64,000 nt of DNA from Luteibacter anthropi (GTDB lineage: Bacteria; Pseudomonadota; Gammaproteobacteria; Xanthomonadales; Rhodanobacteraceae): contig NZ_JAARLZ010000006.1 in NCBI RefSeq assembly GCF_011759365.1, forward strand, positions 1-64,000, read 5' to 3'. Positions 1-7,554 of the stretch are shown here, in pieces (positions within the stretch are counted from its first letter, which is position 1; every line of letters starts with the position of its first letter). The position numbers and the translations under genes are program-made. The notes beneath the pieces are model-generated. The model worked only from the letters and a program-made list of their open reading frames with translations. It did not search any database and had not been told where the DNA came from.

Positions 1-114
1 ACCCAGGCCCAGCTCAATGCCGTGGCCAAAGAACTAAACCAGCGACCTCGGCAGACACTGGGCTTCCAGTGTCCGGCTGAAGTACTTCATCAAACTGTTG
101 CACCGACCGGTTGA
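1..114 (+). mobile_element. IS30-family transposase, C-terminal end (cut by window edge)
   Basis: The frame is open from the first base and ends with TGA at 112-114. The 37 visible residues contain LNQRPRQTLGF followed by PAEVL, the usual C-terminal signature of IS30-type DDE transposases (L-N-x-R-P-R-x-T-L-G-F). The catalytic residues lie outside the window. The right end of the element should fall near 95-120. I could not fix the terminal inverted repeat or a target duplication because the left end is missing. The family call rests on this short motif. Confidence 0.72.
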
Positions 115-505
115 GATCGCCGGATGTCGAGTCAGGAAACCCCGCCCGCTCCCCGGGCCCGAAGGGGCGTAAGCCATAAGACACTGAGCCGCGCAGCGGC
201 TCCTCCTTTCCCGAGGGACACCGCAGGCCGGAGCGACAAGGGCCACGCCACAGGCGCCGAGCGCGAGGCCGATAGGCGAGCCCTTGCTACGGAGCGGAAA
301 CCCACAAAGGCCGGCGTTTCTACGGAGCACACGCATCGCCGATGCGAGCGGCTCCCACCCCTTCGGTAGGCAGCTTGGTTTTGCTACGGAGCGCACCGTT
401 TCAAATGGTCGCGCGCAGGCGCGCTCCTACAGAAAGCGGGGTGAGGTGGCGTCGGGTCCTGCAGGCGAGCAGAATCGGCGATTCATGCATTGGGGAGATG
501 CAGGA
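115..505. other. Gene-free stretch between IS end and M13 peptidase
   Basis: I see no convincing gene here. Bases 245-293, read on the minus strand, match a segment at 17845-17893, so this is a dispersed repeat. Bases 407-431 are a single right-hand unit of the GTAGGAGCGCGC repeat family. Short frames on either strand have no recognisable protein and no good ribosome binding site. The peptidase frame stays open back to about 284, but that extension would translate the repeat and is unlikely to be expressed. Confidence 0.5.
407..431 (-). repeat. Single (unpaired) REP-like unit
   Basis: The sequence begins GGTCGCGCGCAGG and ends GCGCTCCTACA. It equals the right arm of the paired inverted repeats at 11761-11846, 17920-18006, 18035-18121 and 30012-30098. 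Here the partner arm is absent, so it is a half copy. Confidence 0.7.
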
Positions 506-2524
506 ATGATCCGTTCTGGATGCCTATGGGTAGGTGTGTTGATGTCGGGGATGGCGTACGGCGTTCAGGCGCAGTCCGTCGCAATGCGGCCAGTGATCGG
601 CGACTTTGGATTCGATACGACCGGCATGGATCGGTCTGTGCGTCCGGGCAACGATTTTTATGTCTACGCCAGCGGCGGCTGGACCCGAAGCACATCGATA
701 CCGGCATCCAAGGCCAACTATGGCCAGTTCGCCCGACTGGCCGACATCAATACCGAGCGCGTCGGCGACATCTTGACCGAAGCGGCGAAAGACCCTTCCA
801 GCCGCATCGGAGCTGCTTACACCAGCTATCTCGATGAAAAGCGTGTGGAGGCGCTCGGGCTTTCGCCTTTGCGGCCCTGGCTGGATCGCATCGACACGAT
901 GGGTGACAGGGCAGCTTATCGTGCGCTTTTGCCGGATGCGGCGGCACTGGGTATCACCGTGCCCATCCGGATCGAGGTGGGGCCTGACGATGCGCATCCG
1001 GACACCTATATTCCGATCGTGTCGCAGTCCGGTCTGGGCATGCCCGATCGCAGCTATTACCTGTCCGCCGATGCGCCCATGCCCGAGGTACGCAACGCAT
1101 ATGTGGTGTGGCTGACGCATGCATTGCAAGCAACGGGGCAGCACGATGCCGCCCGACGCGCCCGTGCCGTGCTGGCGTTCGAGACGGAGATCGCCAAGGT
1201 CAGCTGGACACCCTTGCAGAATCGCGATGCCACGAAGACCTACAACCGGACCACGCTTGATGCGCTGGCAAGACAGACCTCCGGCCTCGGCATCAAGGCA
1301 TGGTTCGTCGGACACGAACCCGCCGGGGATGCCGTGGTGGCGATGCAGCCCGACGCCATTGCGGCGATTGCCGTCATCATCGCGAAGACACCCATGGATG
1401 TGTTGAAGGATGCCCTGCGTGCGCAGAGCCTGCATGCCTTCGCGCCCTTTCTTCCCGATAGCGTGGGCGATGCGGATTTTGCGTTCTACGGCAGGGTGCT
1501 CGATGGTAGCGAAGCCCGCGAGCCGCGCAAGGCGCGCGCTGCGGATTTCGTCGTGGACGCCGTGCCTGACGATGTAAGCCGTATCTATGTCGCCCGATGG
1601 TTCACGCCGGAGACGAAGGCGGCGGCCCTGGCGATGGTGAAAAACATCATCGCCGCGATGGACAGGCGTCTTGATGCGGTGAGCTGGATGTCGGCCGCCA
1701 CGAAGGCCCGGGCCCATGCCAAGCTGGCCGCGTTCACGCCACGCATCGGCTATCCCGATCGCTGGCACGACTACACGGGGCTGACCATGCGTGCCGACGA
1801 CCTGCTGGGCAATGCGATACGTGCGCGTCGCTGGCGGCACGACTGGGACATGGAACGCATCGGCAAGTCGCTCTACCGCTGGGAATGGTCGGCCACGCCC
1901 ATGACGGTGGATGCGTTCGCCAACTATCCGACGATCGGCATCACGTTTCCGGCGGCGATCCTGCAACCGCCGTTCTTTGATCCCCATGCCGATGCGGCGA
2001 TCAACTACGGCGGCATCGGTGCCGTGATCGGCCATGAGATGAGCCATCAGTTCGACGACCAGGGTGCGAAGTACGACGAGAAGGGGCGGCTGGCCACGTG
2101 GTGGACGCAAGCCGACCTTGATGCTTTTCATGCCAGTACCGATGCGCTCGCGAAGCAATTCTCGGCATACGAGCCACTGCCCGGCATGCATATCGACGGC
2201 CAGCTCACGCTCGGCGAGAACATCGCCGATCTCGCCGGCTTGACCGTCGCCTATGATGCCTACAAGGCATCGCCCGAAAGCAAGACGGCGAAGATGATCG
2301 ACGGCTTCACGCCGGACCAGCGCTTCTTCCTCGGTTGGGCACAACTATGGCGCCTGAGTTATCGCGACGCGGACCTCCGGCGTCGCTTGCTGACCAATGG
2401 GCATGCCCCGGCGATACAGCGCGTGTGGACGGTGCGGAATCTCGATCCCTGGTATGGCGCCTATGGCGTGACCCCTGGACAGGCGTTGTACCTGGAACCC
2501 TCGGCACGAGTGCGTATCTGGTAG
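506..2524 (+). CDS. M13 family zinc metallopeptidase (neprilysin-like), secreted
   Basis: A 672-residue peptidase. The zinc motif HEMSH is at residues 510-514 (HExxH) and the third ligand motif ENIAD at 571-575, both typical of M13 (neprilysin/PepO). The C-terminus runs through RVWTVRNLDPWYGAYGV and ends in VRIW, as in bacterial members. Residues 1-23 form a signal peptide (hydrophobic stretch, likely cut after VQA). I start at 506 because GGAG lies 8 bases upstream and the signal peptide begins there; the frame is open further back. It should cleave peptides in the periplasm or outside. It stands alone, between an IS end and the effector block. Confidence 0.92.
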   Translation: MIRSGCLWVGVLMSGMAYGVQAQSVAMRPVIGDFGFDTTGMDRSVRPGNDFYVYASGGWTRSTSIPASKANYGQFARLADINTERVGDILTEAAKDPSSRIGAAYTSYLDEKRVEALGLSPLRPWLDRIDTMGDRAAYRALLPDAAALGITVPIRIEVGPDDAHPDTYIPIVSQSGLGMPDRSYYLSADAPMPEVRNAYVVWLTHALQATGQHDAARRARAVLAFETEIAKVSWTPLQNRDATKTYNRTTLDALARQTSGLGIKAWFVGHEPAGDAVVAMQPDAIAAIAVIIAKTPMDVLKDALRAQSLHAFAPFLPDSVGDADFAFYGRVLDGSEAREPRKARAADFVVDAVPDDVSRIYVARWFTPETKAAALAMVKNIIAAMDRRLDAVSWMSAATKARAHAKLAAFTPRIGYPDRWHDYTGLTMRADDLLGNAIRARRWRHDWDMERIGKSLYRWEWSATPMTVDAFANYPTIGITFPAAILQPPFFDPHADAAINYGGIGAVIGHEMSHQFDDQGAKYDEKGRLATWWTQADLDAFHASTDALAKQFSAYEPLPGMHIDGQLTLGENIADLAGLTVAYDAYKASPESKTAKMIDGFTPDQRFFLGWAQLWRLSYRDADLRRRLLTNGHAPAIQRVWTVRNLDPWYGAYGVTPGQALYLEPSARVRIW

Positions 2525-2640
2525 GTGGGTGCCTCCAGGTATCGTTCGGCGTCGCGGCTTGACGCTCACGGGGTTACTGGCGATGTTTGGCTGTCGGCTC
2601 GTACCGGCTCATGCATGGATCAAGGACACAGCGTGGAACG

Positions 2641-5136
2641 ATGAAAGGACTGAATCATTGGGTGGTGTGGCTGGCGAGTTTGCTCGCCTTGTTCTTGGGC
2701 TGGTGGCTGGCGGGGGTGTTCAACCTCTATCTGCTGGGCTTGCCGGTCGAGGGTGTGCCGCCATGGAACAGTTACGGGCCGTATGTCCGCGCGCTGGGCA
2801 TGCCTGAGCTGGCGCCGTTCGTCGGCAAGGTGCGGGTGGCCGGCTTGCTCGGATTCGGCAGCGCCTTGGTCGCCTGGGGCGTGATCGCCAAGGCGCTCCA
2901 GGGATTCGCACGGCGAATGAAACCCACAAAGCGCAAGGCGGCCCCGATGCGCTTCGCGCCTGGCGCCTGGATCGATAAAGCGGGTTACACGACGGTCGGG
3001 CCGGGGCGTCCCTTGTGGGGCCGTCGCCGCGACAAGCGTCTGACGGCATCGGGTCACCTCCTCGTCGTGGCGCCACAAGATGAACGGTGGCACGACGCAT
3101 TTGTGCTGCCCAATCTCCTGGCCTGGGAGGGGCCTGCGCTGGTGGTCGATCGTGGAGGGAGGGTGTGGCGCGAGACTTCGGGTTACCGGGCTTCGCTGGG
3201 CCAAGTCCGGGCCTTCGCTCCTTTCGGTCACGGCGACGTGGCGGCACGCTGGAATCCCCTCGATGATCTTCCCCGGCATGAACCGGAGCGCTCGCTGGCC
3301 TTGCAGGCCATGGCACGTCATATCTACACCGACCACCAGGGGCACCGACCGATTCCGCACGATGTCGTGAGGGCGTTCCTCGCCCTCGCGCTTTTCGTGC
3401 TGGACGATCGCGAGGATGCGTTGGAGAAGGGCCTGATACCGTCGGCGGCCACGCTGGGCGACATCTGGACTTTATGCGCCCAGGCCGGCGGCCTGCGCAA
3501 GGCACAGATGAAACGTCTGGCCGACAAGCCCTTTATCGGCGTTGTCACAAGGGATCGCATCGAGCGACTGCTGGCGATGCCAAGTCGCGATCTCGATGTC
3601 CTGATGTCGCGAGCGGCCGAGCCGCTGCGGTTCCTCGCCGACCTGCGGGCACGGGAAGCGATCTCCGCCAGCGACATCGACCTCACCGCCTGGGCGTCGG
3701 GGGCAGGAAGCCTTTACGTGGGCTGGCCGGACGACCGCGATCATGGCGGTACGTGGCTGGTGTCTTACATCCTCGAACGCGCCCTTGTCGCCTTGGCGGC
3801 ACGTCAGGCGCCAGCCACGGCGCTGTGCGTGCTCGACGGACCCGACACGATCGGTTCGCTGCCGTCCTACGAGCGCTCGCTGTACGAGGCGAAGATGCGG
3901 GGCGTCCGCGTGCTGCAACGTACGAGCGGCGGCAGGGAGTGGGTTCGCCATTACGGTGAGGCGGGAGGCCAGCGCGCGCTGGGTGCCTTCGATCTTCGCG
4001 TGTTCGCCGGCGGTGTCGCGTCCGGTGGCGCCTCGGACCCCGACGACCTGTTCGTGTTCCCTGCCGGCGAAGGCACCCGCTTCGATCATCGCCGCTGGCC
4101 CGCCCTGGCAGGTCACATCGCCACCCAGGGAAGCGAGACCCTGGTCGCACTCCAGCGCGGTATCGAGTTCGCGCTGCGTTGCGACACGCTACGCTACGAC
4201 AAGGACCCGCTTCTCGCCTCGCGCCGATTACCGCCCGTCCCGACGATGCCGTCGCCTGGAGACCATGCCATGCCAAGCAAGACCCTGAAGACCGTGGGCG
4301 CGACTGCCGCGCTGGCGCTTGCCGCCAGCGCCACGACGTATGCCGGCCAGCCTGTGGCGAACAGCGGGCCGAGCGTCGCCATGCATGACGATGCGCCCGC
4401 GCATTCGGGCAGTCATGCATCCGATGCATACGACGACAAGCCTGTCGAGGCGACGTTGGGATCCAGGGTGTTCGCCTTTCCCAGAAATATGTATGCGCGA
4501 CAGCAGGGCCCTGACTTCCAGGGCTCGGTGTCACTCATGTTGAGGTGGCCCGACCTGAAGGCCTATCCGCCAGGGGCGATTGCCGATCCGGCATGGAACG
4601 AGGCCTATCTCGACGATGCCGTCGCGATTCAGCCGCTGGTTGTCGAGGGGCGTACGCCGCAAGACATGCTCGACAAGTCGATCCAGCCCAATGCCTGGGA
4701 CGACGCCGCGGATCCTTCGCTTCACTTGCGCACCCGAAAGGAAGGAGAGCCTCGCTTCGGTCTCACGCCGTATTACATCGATCGTGCTGCGCTCCGCGCC
4801 TATCTCGAACATAGGGGCGCGCCGGTTGAGGAAAGCGACCTGAACAGCCTCGGCAAGGACTGGTACGTAGCCAAGGATGCCGCCGGGCACGTGACGACCT
4901 TCATCCAATGCAGTCCGCGGGAGTTGAAGGGCGCCGCCCTGGTGGGGCATCACGTGGAGTCGCTACCCGTGGGCGTCGACAGGGGCATGTGCAAGCACGT
5001 GTTCGTGATGCCTGAATATGGGCTCTGGATCACGACCACCTATCTGCGGGCCTACCTGGAAGACTGGAAGAAAATCCAGGACCGGGTAATCCGAATATTC
5101 CATGAAGGATCTCGTCACGAAGGAGGCAAGGGATGA
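2641..5136 (+). CDS. VirD4/TraG-like protein with degenerate Walker motifs, fused in frame to an immunity-like domain
   Basis: An 831-residue frame. Residues about 6-33 and 65-88 are two membrane helices, as in VirD4 coupling proteins. The region LLVVAP...LPNLLAWEGPALVVDRGG...TSGYRA...WNPLDDL follows the VirD4/TraG nucleotide-binding fold. However, the Walker A position (normally AP-TRSGKG) reads APQDERWH at 144-151, and Walker B reads VLDGPDTIGSLP near 397-408 without the usual DE pair. It therefore probably cannot hydrolyse ATP. No stop separates it from the immunity-like protein starting at Met544 (base 4270). The start at 2641 gives the expected N-terminus, but its ribosome site is weak; TTG 2587 and ATG 2611 are alternatives. 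It overlaps the next gene by ATGA. Confidence 0.72.
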   Translation: MKGLNHWVVWLASLLALFLGWWLAGVFNLYLLGLPVEGVPPWNSYGPYVRALGMPELAPFVGKVRVAGLLGFGSALVAWGVIAKALQGFARRMKPTKRKAAPMRFAPGAWIDKAGYTTVGPGRPLWGRRRDKRLTASGHLLVVAPQDERWHDAFVLPNLLAWEGPALVVDRGGRVWRETSGYRASLGQVRAFAPFGHGDVAARWNPLDDLPRHEPERSLALQAMARHIYTDHQGHRPIPHDVVRAFLALALFVLDDREDALEKGLIPSAATLGDIWTLCAQAGGLRKAQMKRLADKPFIGVVTRDRIERLLAMPSRDLDVLMSRAAEPLRFLADLRAREAISASDIDLTAWASGAGSLYVGWPDDRDHGGTWLVSYILERALVALAARQAPATALCVLDGPDTIGSLPSYERSLYEAKMRGVRVLQRTSGGREWVRHYGEAGGQRALGAFDLRVFAGGVASGGASDPDDLFVFPAGEGTRFDHRRWPALAGHIATQGSETLVALQRGIEFALRCDTLRYDKDPLLASRRLPPVPTMPSPGDHAMPSKTLKTVGATAALALAASATTYAGQPVANSGPSVAMHDDAPAHSGSHASDAYDDKPVEATLGSRVFAFPRNMYARQQGPDFQGSVSLMLRWPDLKAYPPGAIADPAWNEAYLDDAVAIQPLVVEGRTPQDMLDKSIQPNAWDDAADPSLHLRTRKEGEPRFGLTPYYIDRAALRAYLEHRGAPVEESDLNSLGKDWYVAKDAAGHVTTFIQCSPRELKGAALVGHHVESLPVGVDRGMCKHVFVMPEYGLWITTTYLRAYLEDWKKIQDRVIRIFHEGSRHEGGKG
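4270..5136 (+). CDS. Exported immunity-like protein (paralogue A), internal start
   Basis: 288 residues if translated from its own ATG inside the preceding frame. GGAG at 4258-4261 lies 8 bases upstream, and the same GGAG-ACCATGCC-ATG arrangement recurs before paralogue B at 6443-6457, which supports real initiation here. Residues 1-25 form a signal peptide (basic start, Ala-rich core, probable cut after TYA). The body shares VEATLG, F-FP-N-Y, GPDFQGSVSL and LRAYL-DWKKI with the protein at 6542-7348. Its stop overlaps the effector start by 4 bases. Periplasmic location and tight coupling to an effector suggest an immunity role; no characterised family is recognised with certainty. Confidence 0.6.
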   Translation: MPSKTLKTVGATAALALAASATTYAGQPVANSGPSVAMHDDAPAHSGSHASDAYDDKPVEATLGSRVFAFPRNMYARQQGPDFQGSVSLMLRWPDLKAYPPGAIADPAWNEAYLDDAVAIQPLVVEGRTPQDMLDKSIQPNAWDDAADPSLHLRTRKEGEPRFGLTPYYIDRAALRAYLEHRGAPVEESDLNSLGKDWYVAKDAAGHVTTFIQCSPRELKGAALVGHHVESLPVGVDRGMCKHVFVMPEYGLWITTTYLRAYLEDWKKIQDRVIRIFHEGSRHEGGKG

Positions 5137-6416
5137 GCGGCTTGAACGAAAAGGACATGACGATACTCGGGTCCTACGCCAAGGACGGTAACCGTGAGCG
5201 TTATTGGAATTACCTCGCCCAGCATCCTGGCAACGATGGTTACGGTCTTCTTGCCCTGGGTGTCGTCCGTAACGACAACATGCCGGGTGCGGTCGCCAAC
5301 GCCTATGCCCAGGCATATGCGCAATCGCACAACGGTGTGAAACTTGACGAACGCGCGTGGGAAGGGTTTGGACGAGACCTGGTCCGTGACGATTTCAGTC
5401 GAAGGGTCGCGCAGTTCAACGCCGGGCATCCGGACAAGGCGCTCAATCTTCCCGCCAGCGACATCCAGGAGTGCCACCGTGCGACGTTTCAGAGCCGGCA
5501 TATCGGTGCCGATGCCTGGACGCCGAACATCCTGCTCGACGCGGCACGAAAGAAGGGTGGCGATGGCGAGATGGAGAAAGTCTGGCATTCGATGCTCGAC
5601 AACAGCCACTATGGCGCCGACCGGATGGCGAGCACGACGCGAAATACCGCGCATGACTATCGGGAGCAGATTCCTAATCCAGGTGTCTACTACGCGTCCC
5701 TGACGGCGGCCGCCGTCACGGCCACGAAGAGCGGGCGCTATACGGATGTCGATCACATCGATCAAGGCATCATGCATTACGAGTTCAATCGGCGAGACAA
5801 GAGCTGGAGTGTTTCCGCCGATTCGGACGTCGCGGAGTTCGGCTTCAGGAGCCCATCGTTCCGCGTCGACGACCCTAAGAAAATCGACGAATTGAACGAC
5901 GCGCGCGCCGTTCGCCTCGAACGGCAGGCGGCGTCGGAAAAAATCCATCCCGAAGATCCTCATCGCTCGATCGCCCCGAGTCCGTTCACGATCTCCGACG
6001 CAGGCAAGCCCGCATCGGCCGAGACGCAGCTCGCGAGCGGTCGCTCCATCGAACCGGGGCTTTATGACGACCTCAAGAAACGATTGCCTGAAGGGACGTC
6101 GGAGGATCGAGTGGCGCAGGTGACACTCGCCGCGAAACAGGCGGACATCCGTGCAGGCGAGGTAGCCGGCCTGTCGATCCAGGACGACAAGACATTGCAG
6201 ATCCACGGCACCCGTCCCGGGGATCGCGCCCAGGTCGATCTGTCGACGCCTCCACCGACCGTCGGTCAGACCGTTCAGATGGCGGAGGCTCACGCGCAGC
6301 AGCAGGCCGGCTCTATGGGGCAGTTCCAGGCGCAGCAGGCACAGGTCGAGGCGCAGGCACAGCAGCAAGCCCAGGCCCAACAAGGGGCGTCCATGGGTGG
6401 TCCTCGCTTGGGTTGA
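5133..6416 (+). CDS. Putative type IV secretion antibacterial effector with XVIPCD-like C-terminus
   Basis: 427 residues. Residues 1 to about 280 form a domain with no catalytic motif I recognise. From residue 309, the run LYDDLKKRLPEGTSEDR, then AQVTLAAKQ and VDLSTPPPT, followed by a Gln/Ala-rich tail (386-427), matches the C-terminal part of the XVIPCD. That is the signal recognised by VirD4 in the Xanthomonadales killing T4SS. The N-terminal half of a full XVIPCD is not evident. ATGA overlap with the upstream gene and GGAGG upstream of the ATG indicate translational coupling. The layout recalls Stenotrophomonas Smlt3024/Smlt3025-type pairs, but that comparison is from memory. No T4SS apparatus gene lies in the window. 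Confidence 0.72.
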   Translation: MSGLNEKDMTILGSYAKDGNRERYWNYLAQHPGNDGYGLLALGVVRNDNMPGAVANAYAQAYAQSHNGVKLDERAWEGFGRDLVRDDFSRRVAQFNAGHPDKALNLPASDIQECHRATFQSRHIGADAWTPNILLDAARKKGGDGEMEKVWHSMLDNSHYGADRMASTTRNTAHDYREQIPNPGVYYASLTAAAVTATKSGRYTDVDHIDQGIMHYEFNRRDKSWSVSADSDVAEFGFRSPSFRVDDPKKIDELNDARAVRLERQAASEKIHPEDPHRSIAPSPFTISDAGKPASAETQLASGRSIEPGLYDDLKKRLPEGTSEDRVAQVTLAAKQADIRAGEVAGLSIQDDKTLQIHGTRPGDRAQVDLSTPPPTVGQTVQMAEAHAQQQAGSMGQFQAQQAQVEAQAQQQAQAQQGASMGGPRLG

Positions 6417-6454
6417 GCACCCGGCGCAAGCGTCGGCCGCCTGGAGACCATGCC

Positions 6455-6541
6455 ATGCCAAGTCAAATCCTGAGGGTCGTGGTGCTGGCGCTCGTCGCCA
6501 GTGCCACGATCGCCTGTTCACCACCGGCGCCATCGTGGTAG
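6455..6541 (+). pseudogene. Lipoprotein leader of immunity paralogue B, ended by in-frame TAG
   Basis: ATG at 6455 has GGAG 8 bases upstream, exactly as in paralogue A. It encodes 28 residues: basic start, hydrophobic core, lipobox-like ATIAC at residues 17-21, then SPPAPSW. The codon after Trp28 is TAG (6539-6541), and the next codon, in the same frame, is the ATG of the 6542-7348 gene. Without the amber codon the two parts would make one lipoprotein of 297 residues. It could be a nonsense mutation, a sequencing error, or a leader followed by reinitiation at TAGATG. Confidence 0.65.
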
Positions 6542-7348
6542 ATGAGCGAAGCTCAACTCGCCGAGCAGGCGAAGAAAGACGGCTTGACGATCGAGCAGGA
6601 GCGGGAGCTACGTCGCATAACGGGGCGACCGGACCCGGGCTATCACTTCGAGGGATACAGCGATAAACGGGTCGAGGCCACGCTAGGGCCGCATGTGTTC
6701 GGCTTTCCGATGAACCTGTACACCCATCAGACGGGGCCCGATTTCCAGGGAAGCGTCAGCCTCACGCTTCGATGGCCGACCTTGCAGCCTTTCGCGCCCG
6801 GGGCGAAGTACGATGCCGCGTACAGCACGGCCTATATGGACGAAAGCGTTCGTTTTCAGCCTACCTTCGTCGACAAGGTTTCCATCGAGTCGATACCGGG
6901 CCGGTACATCCAGCCTTCTCCGAACGATCACGACAGTCCGATCACGCATATCGCACTGCGCTTGCAAGGTGAGGACACGTACGGTTTGACTCCCTATTAC
7001 GCCGATATACCGGCGATTGCCCGTTACCTCGGCGAGGAGGGGAGACCCGTCGATCGGGAACACGCGATCGCCGCCGGAGACGATTGGTTCCTGGCGCGCG
7101 ACGGTGAGGGACGCATCACGACTCTCATTCGATGCGATAGCCGGGAAATCAAGGGCGCCTCGCTCAAAGACGGCCGCCTGGAAGATCTTCCGCCGGGGGA
7201 ATCACGTGGCATCTGTCACCATCAGATAGCCATTCCCTCGCTGAGCCTGGCGGTCGACATCACGTATATGAGGGCATATCTTCTGGACTGGAAGAAGATC
7301 GAGAGTCGCGTGCGCGAAGTGTTTCTGGACGGCGCATCGCATGAGTGA
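6542..7348 (+). CDS. Immunity-like protein (paralogue B), leaderless as annotated
   Basis: 268 residues. It is clearly related to paralogue A: shared blocks include VEATLG, FPMNLY/FPRNMY, GPDFQGSVSLTLRWP, YGLTPYY and MRAYLLDWKKIESR. The N-terminal region about 1-45 is charged and not conserved with A. It begins immediately after the amber codon that ends the lipoprotein leader, so the product from this ATG would stay in the cytoplasm, unlike A. Immunity proteins against Xanthomonadales T4SS effectors are usually periplasmic lipoproteins, so loss of the leader may inactivate it. Its stop overlaps an ATG at 7341 that opens a broken frame. Confidence 0.6.
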   Translation: MSEAQLAEQAKKDGLTIEQERELRRITGRPDPGYHFEGYSDKRVEATLGPHVFGFPMNLYTHQTGPDFQGSVSLTLRWPTLQPFAPGAKYDAAYSTAYMDESVRFQPTFVDKVSIESIPGRYIQPSPNDHDSPITHIALRLQGEDTYGLTPYYADIPAIARYLGEEGRPVDREHAIAAGDDWFLARDGEGRITTLIRCDSREIKGASLKDGRLEDLPPGESRGICHHQIAIPSLSLAVDITYMRAYLLDWKKIESRVREVFLDGASHE

Positions 7349-7554
7349 TTTTAAGGATCGCCAAGGCAAGGTTCTCCCGAGGATCGATCCAGGCCCGCGT
7401 CGTCAGGTCGAGCAGGGCGAATATGGCGGCAAGGAAGAGGCCGCAGGTCGTTCGAGGTGTAAACCATGTCCTGGCACACCTGTCAGCCATGTCTCCGGTC
7501 TATCCACGTTCGCAGGAACGACGGTGGGTGGCATTGCCTACCTGCCATCTATCG
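7341..7554 (+). pseudogene. Truncated frame after immunity B, with possible IS scar
   Basis: ATGAGTGA overlaps the stop of immunity B, the same kind of overlap that starts the effector gene. This suggests the 5' end of another operon member. The first about 20 residues (MSDFKDRQGKVLPRIDPGP) look protein-like. After about 7440 the frame loses sense and runs into the convergent hutI end. Bases near 7460-7500 contain two close CATGTC copies in a context that resembles insertion-sequence ends. I do not recognise a product, and treat it as a remnant. Confidence 0.35.

Noticed and set aside
524-2344. Long minus-strand frame of 606 codons opposite the M13 peptidase
   Set aside because: Shadow of high-GC codon bias; no domain, no ribosome site, and the opposite strand has intact peptidase motifs.
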